The notes: generated by a model not told the origin, from the letters alone. A stretch of DNA of 64,000 nucleotides from Rhizophlyctis rosea (GCA_027596075.1 JADGJC010000147.1:1-64000); one strand, 5' to 3'. Numbered from the stretch's first letter, positions 1 through 12,797 are shown. Translations and numbers: made by a program.

Positions 1-1
1 A

Positions 2-951
2 CACCCAAAAGGCTTCGGCGACGGCGAATCCGCGCAAACCCTCGCGAAAACCTACTGCAAATCCACTCTCACGGACCCCTGCTGCGCCTACCTCCCCTCC
101 GACACCCCCTCCCTCATCGCCGGCGTCGTCGGCGGTCTCCTCTTCGGTCTCATCGCCATAGGCTTCTCCGTCCACATGTTCATGCGCCAGAGGAGGGAAA
201 ATAACATGAAGAAGAGGATGGAACGGTTTACAGCTTCTACTGGCGATAACGGTAGTGGTGGAGGGGGAGGGGGGTTCTTGACGGGTGATGTGGGGCAAGC
301 GAAGAATATTCATTTACAGAGAGCGGAGGAGGCCGCGAGGAACAGTGGGTTGTGGAGTGGTGGTGCGGTTCCGGGGATTGTAGGGAACGATAACCCCTAC
401 CGAAACAGCAACACACCCTCAGCAGCAACACGCCACTCCTTCCCAACACCAACCGCCATACCCCCCGCACCACCGGGCAACCTAACTCCCCAACCCGCCT
501 CTCTTTACTCTCCCTCCCCCGTACCGAGCCAACAATCCCACTTCATCCCCTCGCATCCGCGGTACCATGCGCGAAGCAACAGCGTGGCGTCAAAGTTCTC
601 AGTCCGGTCAGTGTCGTATGCCACGAGGCAGAGGGATTTCAGTGCGGAGATGGGAGAAGGGGGAGCGATGCCTAGTGTGTATCGAGCAGTCGTGACGGAA
701 GGGTATGAAGCTATGGAAGAGGATGAGGTTGATTTGAATGCGGGTGATTCGGTTGGGGTGTTTAGGGTTTTTGAGGATGGTGAGTTGCCTGTGTGGAGAA
801 AGAATCTTTTTTTTTTTTTGCGTGTTGTTTTAATCCCGTTTGCTGTTTTCTAATGCGTGTTTTTTGTTGGTGTGTAGGATGGGGGTGGGGTGTTAATCAG
901 ACTACGGGGAAGAAAGGTGTTTTCCCGGTTGTTTGTTTGGGGGAGATGTAA
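2..951 (+). CDS. Single-pass membrane protein with C-terminal SH3 domain (5' partial)
   Basis: The reading frame is open from base 2, so the N-terminus lies outside the window. Exons are 2-779 and 878-951; the 98-base intron has GTGAGT at its start and TGTAG at its end, and the codon split across it rebuilds a glycine. Visible order: a short extracellular cysteine-containing end (YCK...PCCAYLP), one hydrophobic segment of about 22 residues starting near base 104, a basic stop-transfer stretch (MRQRRENNMKKR), a long Gly/Ser/Pro-rich tail, then an SH3 domain. The SH3 match rests on MEEDEVDLNAGDSVGVF before the intron and DGWGWGVNQTTGKKGVFPV after it, with the paired tryptophans and the G-x-FP motif. 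Such proteins (Fus1-like arrangement) recruit polarity or actin regulators at the plasma membrane; that role is inferred from the architecture only. Without splicing the SH3 would be truncated, which supports the intron. Confidence 0.85.
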
Positions 952-3900
952 ATGTGGGTAGGGTGGAGTTGGTGATGTAGATTGATTGTGGTGGGTGGTT
1001 AGCGGGGTGAATGATGAGAACGATGACAGATGATGAGAGGTGATGATGAAAGAGCGGTTTATGTGTGTCTGGGATCACTGTAGTGTTGTTGCTCGTATTA
1101 GGTGGGTTGGGGCATTGGTATCATATTGTTTTTTTATGTGGTTTGTAGTATAGAGTTTATTCTTGTGTTTAGACGTAATGTTTAATGAGTTTACCATACG
1201 GCTATTTGGGAGGTCTCTGTTGTGGGGATGTTTCGCATGATCAATTAGTATAGTAGTGCATCATTGTTTCTTCCTTTTCGGTCGGTGATGGACGGTCTCG
1301 ATCTGTATAGGTCTCAGCATGGTGGCTGGAACGGACCGGCGCGTGAAATTCGGACTGCATTTCATGTTGTGAATGACGACGATCACGACCGCATTGTTTT
1401 TTGGTGACGATTTTGGAGGCATTCAGCATGGCGTGCACGGACACCATCTTCCGCTTGTTGGACGTTACTTTCATTCGTGATGCGTTGCAGTATGTTGATC
1501 GCAGTCCCTTTCCAAAACAATTGGGAATGTCATGATGATTGTGCAGTGATATATTAATGGCGTGCCAATGGATGTAGAAGATCTATCTGCTCATGAAAGA
1601 GGCCGATGACTTATTCTTGCCTTTGTTGGTCGTCTTTTTTTGGGTTGCTTATTCCGGGTTATCATTGGCGGTGAGGGCGTGGAGCAATCTGCTTCTTCAC
1701 CCATGCTCCACTGACTTTGCCAATGACGTCCCTCCGCCTTGAGCACGGCACAAGATTGGGCTACTGGGCGTGCAAATACACTCCCTGCTCTTTCCAAGTA
1801 ACACGTTCCTTTTTGGACGTTTTTGTTTTGCTTGAAGAGACCGGTTGCGGGTCTGTGCGGTGAATCTAGCACTGGGACAGACAAAAGGGGAAACAAAGGA
1901 AAAACAAAATGCCGTCCGAAAGTATCACATTGCCGAGTATGCATTGCCTCGGTGGGAGCGCTTTGTCCTCATCCTGTCTGATTCAACGATATTCTGTGCT
2001 CAGTTGATGCTTGGTCGTGAATCGATTTTGTTCTCATTTCCTCCACTACACTCACTATGTCCAGTCATCCAGTCACATAGCACACGGAAGTGCCAGCCTT
2101 TGTTCTCTTCAAAATCCCAGGGCGGCGCATCCGAAATGCCGTAGCCAATTTGGCACCTTCATCGCAAAAGTCAGCTTCTATCCTCATCGCAAAAGTCAGC
2201 CATCGTCATTTGGTGGCCTTTCCAATGGCAAGCTCAGTTGCGCGTCTATTGTTTGTTTTTTTCATTCCCGCAATGTTCACCGTCTATTCTGTCAAAGGCC
2301 CCATCCGAGGAAAAATATAAGGTAGGTTCATCCAACCACCGGTCAAAAAAAGTACTGTCAAGTGTGGAATACACTGCTCTGTTTGGCATGGATCTTGCAC
2401 CGGTGCTCTACGCCATCTCCATTATGCTAGGTTCTGAGGGGTAATAGGAGAGGATTTCCTCTATCAGTCCAGCCATCAGTGCCAACCTCAACTGAGACCC
2501 TTCTCGTTGCTGCCTTGGCATTCGTTTGGGTATGACATGACAGGACGCTTAGGTCTTCAAGGGATTCTATGTGGAGATGACCGGTTCAATGTTTTTTGCT
2601 GCTCAGGCCCGTCCGTTTTCTTGGGTTTCCTTGCGTTATCAGTCAGTTCATGGTCGATACGATAAGGTGACAGTACGGGTCGCCGTCCAGGATTCGCTTG
2701 ACCACTCGTGCTTCCTCAACGCCGTGTACCTTGATGGCTTTCCGAGTTATTACCCTCCCTTTGCAAGGGATCAGTGGAGCCACTTGAGCAAGGCACAGCG
2801 TTGTTTCGTTACAACGTTCATCCTTTCTGCCTGTCCTCGGGATGGGGTACTCATCCGGAGGCTTCGGCAGAGCAGAGAAACGAAGGCGGCGCATTCTTGG
2901 GCAGTTTGGGCAAAGGCATGCATCGGGGGTGAAGTGTCACGTTTCAGTCTGTCAAAACCACGGCGAGAAAGTCGTGTCACACTAACTTTCTCAGTTTCGA
3001 GCCCTTAGGCCCATGTGCTAACGTTTTGCGTCCCATGAAATGTAGGATTGCACACTTTTTTCGCCAACAAAAAGGAAAACCCTTCCCCCGACATAGCACC
3101 TGTCATCGTGCCTTACGAGTGGCATTGAAGGCCTCAGTTTTTACACTGTTTATGTTCATTACACGCTTTACAGTTGTTGGACCACCTTTGTTTTCAATAC
3201 TTGGCGCTCTCTGTACCAGCAATGTTGTCTGACTGTCTGATGTAAGTCGTGAAGACAATCACTGATTGCGACACAACGTTTTTCCAACGACATTTCTAGC
3301 AGACGTCTGGCCATTTACTCTGCCCTGCTCTAATATTTTCCTTAGATAATTGTTCACCGCATCATATCGGCGTCAACAGCACTTTTTTGTTGTTTTTAGT
3401 GTAGAATTGGTTCCTGGGGCTTTTGATTTGTAAACTCTGGTCCATGACTGTCTACTATTGCGTGCGGTTCTAAAGCAAGCTGACGGATGGGAGACAGCCG
3501 TTCAGCAGGTTTCCTCCGCGGTTTGGTGCGTCCGGAAGGCATTCGTTTTCTGAGGTTGTGCCTGTCTTGTATACTTTGGTGCCGTATGATTTCTGTCACG
3601 CCGGAAATGAGTATCAAGTGTTCACGTTGAGCTGAGGCAAGTTCAGGGGACCAGGTCCCGACGGCCTCCAATCTACTCAACCTTTCGATTGCTTCCCTCG
3701 TTCTCGCCTACTTTCGCGTCATTATGCTTGCGCTTGCCATTTTGCATGTGTTTGCCGTCGTTATACATGGAGGTGGGACAAACCACTGCTTTGTCACAGT
3801 ATTTGTGTTTTTGTTGCCCTTTTTTGGTGGGAGATCCCGCAATTTGCTCTCCGATTCTGGTCAGAATCGTGCCATGAACGAAATATCAGATGCGAGCTCC

Positions 3901-6900
3901 GACCAAAGCGAGTAAGGCACACTGCGATTCACATTCATCCTCAGATCCTACCACTGAATTGCTGGCCTCTGTCTCCCATGGAGGAATTGTCTTCCAATTC
4001 CTTTGCACGGCCGAAGAAGGTGACCGGCACAGATGACCGACGGGGAAGGGAGCATCGAAACCATGCTTTCTTCCGCTTGCCCCGCTTAGAATCAAAATAT
4101 CTTAGATCACCACGACGCTTCTGCGGGCAAGCGTGTTGCATAGTGTTCCTCCAGAATATGACTCAAGGCGCCATATGTCTGCCGATCCTGACGCGAATTT
4201 AACATATCACAGTCATCAACATCTAACGTCAATTGCACCAAACCATGTTGGAAAGGTTGCGAGGCATGTCGATGCAAACTTGGTTCGATCGCCTTTGTTT
4301 TCCACCATCGCATATCCAAGCAGCAATAGGAATATGGTAACGGAGTCAAAAAAAAAACAGATCAAGGAAGTGCTATCAGGACTTGGCACCCTTCTGAGTT
4401 GAAGTAGGTATTTCGGAGGGTGAGTCTTAGGGAGAATGGACAGTGTGAGATGCGTCATGGGAGATGTAGTATGTCTGCATAGTTTTAGCAAGCAGGGAAT
4501 AGTACCTATGGTTGAGTAGTAGTACTTGCATGTGCATGTGAATAGGACGTTTCTGGTTCAAAAGGTGATGTTTTGATGCTTGAAAAGCCTGCTGCAAGGG
4601 GCTCAAATACGGCTTGATGAGGGCTTTAGAACAACTTATAGGAAATGGCTCAGGGCGATCTTGGTGAAGCCGCCCGTAGGGCGACCTACGGAACCGTAGG
4701 TAGGGCATGGGTGAAGCCGACTTTCAGCATTGGGTTTCGAGCCTCTGAACCCGCCCTCAAGCCGGCTTAACGTACTATGACGTACTTTTGGGAAGCCCAT
4801 GGTGGCTTGAAATCAACAAGATGGCAGCTTGAAGATGCAACAGGGGTTACTACCGGGTTCGTCACGAATGTCACAGTCTTTTGGCCGGTGTGTTCCATCA
4901 CAAACGTTCATAACCACAATTGACAGAAAGATATGGAGACAGCTTTGACAACTTTTGACATCTAAGCCGTGCGCTTCCCAGACAGGATCTATCAACGTCT
5001 CGTCGCACAGAAAGAACATATTCTATTCTTTCAGGTCTGGACAGACTTTTGATGCATCCACTTTAATGCAGTCAATGAATGGCAGGTGAAAAGTGCAATA
5101 TCTGATGGTGTTGAAATCCTGTCGAAGTTGATTTATCCATTAAGTCATCCGTCGGGCGTAAATCGGATCTTGCTCTAATCAAGAAGTTATCTGCAAGCGA
5201 AACCATCCCAGCTACCGTATTTTGCCCGCACCCTTGGCCTTTTCGCGAACATTGCCGACGGTTTCAATAATCTGTTGCTCGTTCTTTTTGTGATCATTCG
5301 CAAAGGATCCTGATTGAATAGGGTTCAATACCTTACCAACTGGTGGGTATCCACGTCAGGGAGTGATGGTTGATCCCGTTTCCTTGGTTCTGTATTCCAC
5401 TTTGATTTTACTTCCATTTTGTACCGTATGCAATTGGGAACATGGCATTGAGCAGTGACATGTTGCTAGTCTTGCGGATCTTTGAAATGCATTTTTCTTC
5501 CGACGATGTTTCGAACGTCCACTGTGGTCTGTAGGCAAGAAAGGGACGCAGCGACGCCTAGGGTCTTCTGATCTCCAAGATGTACAGAAAGGGTGGATCA
5601 AAGTCATACTCACTTCGGCATCGTGCACTGGTTGAAAGTCAGCTCACATGCGTCACTCGTTCCAGACTCTCTCCGTAATAGTCTGCTACCTGTGTTCTGA
5701 TTGCATGATTGACTATGGCACCGCATCACCGTCAACCTACACACAGACAAACCCATGTCACTTGTCCACTTAGATCACGAGATATCATGGACTTCAGTCT
5801 GAGCCCTTTTTTTCGCCGCTCGGATGGCTCACAATGGCTAAATGAGAGACGAACAGAAGGCGCAGGGCCTCCGGTTATCCTGGGAATGATTGACCGACGT
5901 TCGTCAGGAGCCATCTGCAAATCACGCCATGTTTAGGCGGTTGCTCATCGGGGGCCCGCTAGGGTATCAAACGCCATTGCTTCATGTACTTTTTATTGCC
6001 TTGCCATGTGTTTTGCTGTGAGGAATGATGGACAAAGTTCAGGAAAACAAAGCGGGAAAAAGTGCCGTGATCCGATTGACCCACAAGACTTCGTGAGGGT
6101 GGACTCTTTCGACTGCCCTTGAACGACACAGGTGAAGAATTGGGTACTCAATGCGCTGACAATTGGCGTAAGGCAGATCTGCCTTTCCTTCCGTCTCGGG
6201 CCTTCAGAACATCGCGAGGCATGATTTGCAAAGCCAGCTATGAAGAATCAAAAGGAGTGATGTCCTGACCAGAGATAACCAATCTACATCGGGTGTAGGG
6301 CGTTTAGGAAACGTGCCTTTTTTTTCCACCCATATACGACATTCAACAGCGACATATACTACATTTTGAAGCCCCCCTTGCGCGCTTTGAATTTGAGAAG
6401 GAGGGTGATAGCGCCGTTTTGAGAATCGAAATCTAATTCATTATGTCCAGCATGACATTTTCTCCATCGCAAGGTCTGCTCTGGACTTGTGAAATTCCTG
6501 AAGTCAGAAACTATATGTCTCATATTACTCATAGAGGCTTGTTGCGTGCGCACACCCGTTTCACACCCACTGATGGCTGCACTGATAGATGACAGCGTGG
6601 ATGTCCTCCTTCCCAATTGCAGACTATCGAGACGTGCCGAAATGCCGAGTTTGATTGGAGTTTCCGCATAGCAAACACCTGCCAGGTCATTGTCCGACTA
6701 CCATGAGGCGATGAAGGTCAATGGCGATCCTGCAAGAAATTGCACCGAGTCGGCGAATGTGTGGCAAAGGGAACTCTATAGGTGCATGCAGAGTTCTGCC
6801 CTCGGACGTGGATGGCACATGATATGTAAAGTTAATGAAATTTGTTTTTGGCAATTATTCTGCTGAACTGTACGCCCACGTTTACAGTTCTGCAACACTA

Positions 6901-8143
6901 TGCACAGTTTCACCTCTCCGCCGTTTCAAGTCCTCAATGGATACACAGTGGTGGTCACCATCAGCAAAAGCACCCTGTGTTATTTTTGGACCTATGAACG
7001 TGATGTGCTCTTTGACATTCGGAAGTACCGGCGGTACTTTTACGGAGAGCTCATTGCTCCTTGTCGGCAAGCCCAACCACCATAGGCATTATGTTCATAA
7101 TGCATGGCGCTTGTCCCGCAGATGGTGAAATAAAATGCTCCGCATCCTGGCCGCATTTACTTTTTGGGCAGAGCATTTTGCCTATCTAATGTAGCCTTGG
7201 GACTGGTGGATGCGTCAACTCCACCCAGCATCTCAACGTATCAACATATTCGTAATGCTTTTGAAGATCCTTGCAAGATTCATGTGAGGTTGAAAAAACA
7301 ATTTTCGGCTCAAGATATGGCAGGATGAGAATTGTGACATGCTCGTCCCCCTGAGTGATTGTGAATCCTTTGTTTCCAACCCAACTAATTTCCCATCACA
7401 TAAGACATTTTGCACTTTTCGACAGTGGAAGAAGTTTTGGGATGAGATCAGGAACGGCTCGGAGCACCCGGAGATTCGGAGAGCTAGGTTGCCTTGCTTT
7501 GGTCATACGTGTGATACACAATTAGGAGGAGGGCACCATGGAACTTGGTTGGGTGAACGAATGCTCAATGGGAAAGTTGACGAGGGAATGGAGAGGCAAG
7601 CAAGAAAAAGGAACGATTATCGTGGACGGGCCTTGGCTCACACATCACGCCTTCGTTTTGCATCCTTGCATACAAAGGATCGGTCGAGTTGGAACGTCCG
7701 GAGACGCTTAGGTTTAGAGTTACGGCGGGTACCCACCCTTCTCCCATTGGTTCACCTCATGCTCATTGGTCTTCGCATATCTCCGTAAGTTAACGACGTC
7801 CACGTTTCATTTGAACTCGCCAGCTTTGCCAAGTCGTTACCCCACATCAACGGGCATTTACAAACTTACTGGGGACGCCATTGCCAGGTTCTTGACTTTC
7901 AAGTTCTGCGATTACAGTGTCGAGTGGGATTGTCCACGGATTCGTTTGCAGGTCTTCCAGTATTGAAAGAAGTTTTCAATCGTGGACTTGCTGCACCAGG
8001 AGCCGATGTCGTGGACATTCAGAGTACAAAATTGCCAAGGCTTTCATTCTGTACCGTTGCTAAAAAGCATAAATTCTTCCGACGGAAACCATCAAGACAC
8101 TCGGTACTTCAAATCTTTCGGTAGCCAACACCTGTCCTTCACG
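952..8143. other. Gene-poor interval
   Basis: About 7.2 kb with no coding region that I can support. The longest open frames (145 and 149 residues) have no recognisable domain, no signal peptide and no codon bias like the neighbouring genes, and are near the length expected by chance. One small perfect inverted repeat lies at 4685-4700. No transposon ends, tRNA or tandem array was recognised. Confidence 0.6.
4685..4700. repeat. Short perfect inverted repeat
   Basis: The arms CCTACGG and CCGTAGG are separated by two A bases. A related CGTAGG element lies just upstream, and the decamer GGTGAAGCCG occurs on both sides. It could be a protein-binding palindrome or a chance hairpin; no gene is close by. 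Confidence 0.4.
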
Positions 8144-9840
8144 ATGCGAAACACAATTCTGATCTCTTTGAGCGCCACAGCGGGCCTCGTTCACACCTTC
8201 GCGGCTCGAATCCCGGCCTTCCGCCGTCCATCGAAGTAGCCACGAACAATAACTACGGGTTTGATCCAATCACATCTGTTCTGGTTCTCGAGGATTCGAA
8301 TCTTAGCCACACCAAAGCCCAATCAATCTGCAAAGACTATGGCGAGTCCCTGGCCAATCATGATCCTTCCTACCCCACCGCTTTGGCAACGGCCATTACT
8401 CGGTTCAATAAAGGGCGTACTACCTACTGGGTGAAGGAGCCTTCCTCATCTTCCTACACCAAACCTCGTCGCGACAAGACCTGCACTGCTTTGAACGTGG
8501 ATGGGACGAACTCGAAGTACGTGCAGGTCCCCTGTACCAAGAACCTCCCTGTGATCTGCACCAACACCGCCGGCCCAACCACAAACACAACCTGGTTGTC
8601 CACCACCAACGAGCCGACGATCAAAGTCACACCACCAACCGGCCCCATCCTGGGCTTCCGCGACAACCTCTCCTGGCGCTTCCTCGGAATCCCTTATGCA
8701 AACCGCCCACCGGATCTCGCCGTTTCGTCCTCCCCGTCGCGAAGGAACGTTTCACTGAACCAGGATTCGAAGCCACCAAGGTTGGACCTCAATGCTTCAA
8801 GTTACCCTTCCAAGATGCACCAGCCGACAATTACGCGGAAGATTGCTTGTTGTTGAATGTCTTCACGCCGCAGGTGGGGAAGGACTTGAAGAAGAAAGGG
8901 CTGCCGGTGCTGTTTGATATCCATGGCGGGGGGTTCAGTCAAGGTGGAACGGATGATTTGATCACGAGTCAGAGCGGGACATTGGCGGGCAGGAATGGAA
9001 TGGTAGTTGTTAGGCCGCCGTTCAAAATGGGTAAGTGTTGAGATGTCTGACTTTGACTTCTTTGTTGTAAAAGATATCCAGTCACTCATGATAGTATGTA
9101 CTCCTTATATCAGGCTTCTTGGGCCAATTTGAAGACACAACCAAATACCCACGTTCAACTCTCCCCGGAAACCAATACATCCACGACCTCATTCTAGCTC
9201 TTGAGTGGGTCAAAACCAACATCGCTCACTTTGGCGGAGACCTCAATCACGTCGTCATCTCCGGTCAATCCGCTGGTGCTTGGGCAGTTCGATATCTCAT
9301 CTCCTCCCCATTGGCTTCTGGTCTCTTCCACCGAGCCATTTCCCGCTCCGACACTCAGATGCCAGCCCTAACTCTTGAAGCCAGCTCGGCCTTAGCTCAA
9401 GGCTTTATGGTTAAACTGAATTGCTCAACGCTGGAGTGTATGAGGAAGGTGGATTTCAGCACTTTGATGGCGGCGATACCGGACAGCACTACCAATGCGT
9501 ATTACCCTGCCACTGTTGATGGGTGGGCGCTTCCGGACCAGTTACATAGGCTGTTGGCGAGCGGGAAGTTCAATAAGGTCCCTATGATCTTCAGTAAGTT
9601 TTGGCCGTGATGACGTCTTACAAGTGGGAAACCTATGCCTCCTTCCGACTCATCAATCAACTTTTGCGTGTACAACAGCATCTGTAAATAACGAAATCCA
9701 TTTAGATGCATGCATGCGGCGCGTGAGCCGCTCGCAACTGCTCGCATACCAGCGCACGATGGGTATGAATTGATATACGAATCATTCTATCGGACGGTGA
9801 TGGATGTGGTCAGGAAGTCGTCGACCATCGACAGATTCTG
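8144..9840 (+). pseudogene. Decayed secreted C-type-lectin-like / carboxylesterase type B fusion
   Basis: An ATG at 8144 starts a signal peptide (MRNTILISLSATAGLVHTF) whose frame stops at 8239. One base out of frame, a C-type-lectin-like domain runs from about 8246 to 8571 (AQSICKDYGESLA, TYWVKEP, LPVICTN). A Thr/Asn linker leads into a carboxylesterase (SWRFLGIPYANRPP), which shifts frame again near 8709 and continues as EDCLLLNVFTP and DIHGGGFSQGG. Introns at 9031-9113 and 9594-9678 keep the frame. The nucleophile elbow is present as GQSAGAW. After TSVNNE the frame stops at 9771-9773; a last esterase-like scrap extends to about 9838, and the C-terminal part that should carry the catalytic acid and histidine is absent. 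Each frame break is mended by adding one base, so assembly indels could explain them, but not the missing C-terminus. An intact version would be secreted, binding sugar and hydrolysing esters. Confidence 0.7.
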
Positions 9841-10662
9841 ACCATCCCAACATAGGAGACAACGTGTCAAAGTAAGAAGGGGGGTATGGCATTGCCCATT
9901 CGCAACTTGATGGTGTCGTTGTGGATGCGCCCATGTGTGGCGTGGACCCAGTTATGTTGAACGAGAGAATGGCTTGATTCCGGCCGGGCCGGTTGATACG
10001 CGCAGTTGCGCAACGTGCCGCAAGCTTCTTGATTTGGGATCTTGTGTCTTCGTTTTACCTTCCCAATTAGTAAGTTCTTGGCGCGTCTGGTGGCGGGCTT
10101 AGAGAGTAAGATTGGAGGAGCCTCCGGCGCGGTGAAAGCGTCAATTTTGGTGTGGGCCAGGCGCGTCGCCTCCATGGGAAGTTGAGAGGCTCCAAAAGGG
10201 CTCCAGAAGGCGACGTATCCAATGGGCTGGAGTGGAAGTTAGAAGACAAGCCCTTTCACTTGTTGGCGGATCTCTGTTGCTTTTCAGCCAATTTGCATGT
10301 GTCTAGCGGATCGCCGTTGGCTCGATGCGACTCCCTCAATTTCGAAAGTCTATCATGGTATCCATCATAGCGGCACAAATGAACTCCGATGGGGTGGCAA
10401 GTCGGGACGCCGTCAGTCCTTTTGTCGATGTGATGACGATGGAGCAAGCAAAGGGCGGATGAGCTGGTGAAACGTGAAGGGACCCGGAGCAAAATTATGG
10501 TTCTTCCGCGCTTCTGAATGCGCAGCCAGTACAAATATCGCAAAGAACCTGGTGGGGGACGTTTCAATCTGTCGGGTTGCTCACGTATTTGACAGGTGGA
10601 AAGCTGGACGTTTTCATCTGACTTCCTAGCTGACAGTTGCTCTTCCCCAAACCTGTTCCAAC
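9841..10662. other. Intergenic interval upstream of the GH114 gene
   Basis: About 0.8 kb between the decayed esterase and the GH114 start. No coding region was supported and no clear TATA box was seen. It should contain the GH114 promoter. Confidence 0.5.
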
Positions 10663-12048
10663 ATGCTCTTGAACATGCTCTTGAAAACCTACGTCCTTCT
10701 CGCTGTCGGTCTCATCGCTACGGCTGAGGCCGCCTCCCACAAACACTACCGCTGCTTCCGCAACGGTCGTGAGATTGACTGCCCCCACACCACCAAAAAA
10801 CACACCACCGCCAAGCATACCACAAAACCCCACAGCACCATCACCACAAAGCCAGCCAACACCGACATCTTCGTCGCCCTTGCTAAAGATGGGCAACGCT
10901 GCGGTGTTCGCGCAAACAACCTCTCTTGCGCAACTGGACTCTGCTGCAGCACTGTTGGATACTGCGGAAGCACCGCAGACCACTGCAGCGCCGGCAAGTG
11001 CCAGGCCCGGTTCGGCACTTGTGGAACTATGTCCACCACCACCAAAAGGACATCCACCTACACCCGCGGCTTCACCTCTCGCACATCCACCACGAAGAGC
11101 TCCACCACCGCACGCACCACTACCACTACCAAAGCGGCAACCTCCACTCGCACATCCACTACCACTAAGACCACCACCACCACCAAAGCATCCACCACAA
11201 CTACCGCACCCTCCTCCGGCTCCTGGTGGAAGCCCTCCGCCTACCCCATCACCTGGCAAGTGAACTACCCAGGCACATGGAACCTCAACATGAACAACGT
11301 CCAAACCGCCATCACCAAGTACGGTCTCTCCGTCATCAACATTGACTTGTTCGACGTCAGTGCTTCCCAGGTCTCTCAGCTTCACGGCATGGGACTCAAA
11401 GTCATCTGCTACTTCTCTGCGGGAAGTTACGAGGACTGGCGGTCGGATGCATCTTCGTACCCGAAGGCGGTTATTGGCCCTGAGTATGATGGATGGGCGG
11501 GCGAGAACTGGCTCAACCTTGCTGGGTGGGAGAACGGGACGCCTTCGAGCAATGCTATTGCCACTATCATCAAGACTCGTTTGGACATGGCTAAGACTAA
11601 GGGTTGTGACGCTGTTGACGTAAGTGTTACAATAATCTTTATAGTGCAGAACACAAGCTCATCACTCCTTGCTTTGCCCCCACAGCCCGACAACGTCGAC
11701 TCCTACGAATCCAACAAATCAAACACAAAAACCCAACAACTAAACTTCAATAAATTCATCGCCAACGAAGCCCACTCCCGCGGCCTCGCCGTCGGCTTGA
11801 AAAACGACTCCCCGCAAATCTCCGAACTTATGCAGTACTTTGATTTCGCCGTCACCGAGTCCGCAGTGAAGGATAAGATGGCTAAATTGTGGCAGCCGTT
11901 TGTGGACGCGAACAAACCCGTGTTTGCTATTGAATACAGCGCGGGTTGTGGGACCTTAGCTAGCTTGAAGCAGAATGGGTTGTTGAAGAGTGAGAGTTTG
12001 GATTCGCCGGCGTATGATTGTACGAAGAAGGAGGAGATCTTTTCGTAG
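10663..12048 (+). CDS. Secreted CBM18-GH114 protein (endo-alpha-1,4-polygalactosaminidase family)
   Basis: Exons are 10663-11619 and 11686-12048, giving 439 residues. The 66-base intron (GTAAGT...CCACAG) has no stop and a length divisible by three, so it can look coding; removing it restores the family motif CDAVDPDNVDSY. Order: signal peptide (about 1-24), short His/Thr stretch, CBM18 chitin-binding domain at about 77-120 (SCATGLCCSTVGYCG, eight-cysteine hevein pattern), Thr/Ser-rich and probably O-glycosylated linker to about 187, then the GH114 barrel (WQVNYPGTW, INIDLFDVS, KVICYFSAGSYEDWR, PVFAIEYS). GH114 enzymes cleave galactosaminogalactan-type alpha-1,4-galactosamine polymers; the CBM18 would tether the enzyme to chitin. 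A second in-frame ATG lies 12 bases downstream in a repeated ATGCTCTTGAA start. The domain set is complete with no sign of decay. Own-wall remodelling or attack on another fungus are both possible. Confidence 0.9.
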   Translation: MLLNMLLKTYVLLAVGLIATAEAASHKHYRCFRNGREIDCPHTTKKHTTAKHTTKPHSTITTKPANTDIFVALAKDGQRCGVRANNLSCATGLCCSTVGYCGSTADHCSAGKCQARFGTCGTMSTTTKRTSTYTRGFTSRTSTTKSSTTARTTTTTKAATSTRTSTTTKTTTTTKASTTTTAPSSGSWWKPSAYPITWQVNYPGTWNLNMNNVQTAITKYGLSVINIDLFDVSASQVSQLHGMGLKVICYFSAGSYEDWRSDASSYPKAVIGPEYDGWAGENWLNLAGWENGTPSSNAIATIIKTRLDMAKTKGCDAVDVSVTIIFIVQNTSSSLLALPPQPDNVDSYESNKSNTKTQQLNFNKFIANEAHSRGLAVGLKNDSPQISELMQYFDFAVTESAVKDKMAKLWQPFVDANKPVFAIEYSAGCGTLASLKQNGLLKSESLDSPAYDCTKKEEIFS

Positions 12049-12049
12049 G

Positions 12050-12157
12050 GGATGGGTGCATCGGTAGGGAGTTGACAATAGATTTTAATGATATAGACTT
12101 GGCGCATGATCCGGTTGGCCGTGTGTCGTATTCCCACATTAGTGCTTATGTGTAGAT
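12050..12157 (+). repeat. GH114 3' flank, copy 1
   Basis: Downstream sequence of the GH114 gene. It pairs with 13760-13871; the best conserved core is GATATAGAC(C/T)TGGCGCA followed by a shared tail ending TGTAGAT. Confidence 0.65.
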
Positions 12158-12605
12158 AATCAATAGCAGTTTTACTTATAGTATGGTTGCAGGTTGTCCA
12201 GGGTCGTGATCGCTTCTGCTGCAGCTTACAACCGATCAGGTTGTACTCGATGGACTTCGCAATCGACGTAATCCTTATATCAATCTATTGTCAATCATTG
12301 GTTTGCCAGAACCTTCATCGTTGCCCAAACACATCACCGATAGAATGATGATCATACCATTAAAGGCGGGCATCAGCCAGCACTGGGCCGACTGGCACGT
12401 GTGCTTATCTTTTTGACCGCCTTAAGCCGTATTCTATTGCCAACAGACCTTTCTGGGAGTAACAGCCGAGGCACAATATCTTCCACTGCTTCTGCTTCTT
12501 TCCGCCGGAAGTTCGCAACACCAGATCCACAGCAGCCTTCTCCTTTTTTTACCCATGCCATGCTAAGATAAATGTTGGTTATATCTTCGCAGACGGTAAT
12601 GTTAT

Positions 12606-12797
12606 ATGTCCAGTCAAGATTGCGGTTGGCAAAGCTATGACTGCTGCGAACAGTACTGCGGTAGCAATCTGTGGACTCCAGAATGGGCATGTGCCAACTT
12701 ATGGAACAGCTCTCTGGGTCCAGTCTTCACCACATGCGCTACCACCCAATGTACGATGCTTCTGATCTTCGCGGGCCAACCACAAAGATGTGTTTAG
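12606..12797 (+). CDS. Small cysteine-rich open frame (uncertain)
   Basis: 63 residues, eight of them cysteine, with the pattern DCGWQSYDCCEQYCG followed by WTPEWACANLW. The density of Cys, Trp and Tyr is unusual for chance. There is no signal peptide and a stop lies just upstream, so if real it is one exon or a remnant of a secreted protein. The CC...YCG spacing faintly recalls hevein-type modules but does not match CBM18. It sits between the two copies of the GH114 3' flank. Confidence 0.25.
   Translation: MSSQDCGWQSYDCCEQYCGSNLWTPEWACANLWNSSLGPVFTTCATTQCTMLLIFAGQPQRCV

Noticed and set aside
2571..3008. 145-residue open frame in the first gene-poor interval
   Set aside because: No domain, no coding codon bias, and a length expected by chance in this much noncoding DNA.
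7339..7788. 149-residue open frame upstream of the decayed esterase
   Set aside because: No signal peptide or recognisable motif; composition matches the surrounding noncoding DNA.
10564..11385. 273-residue Gly/Cys-rich minus-strand open frame
   Set aside because: Antisense shadow of the CBM18 and Thr-rich linker of the GH114 gene.
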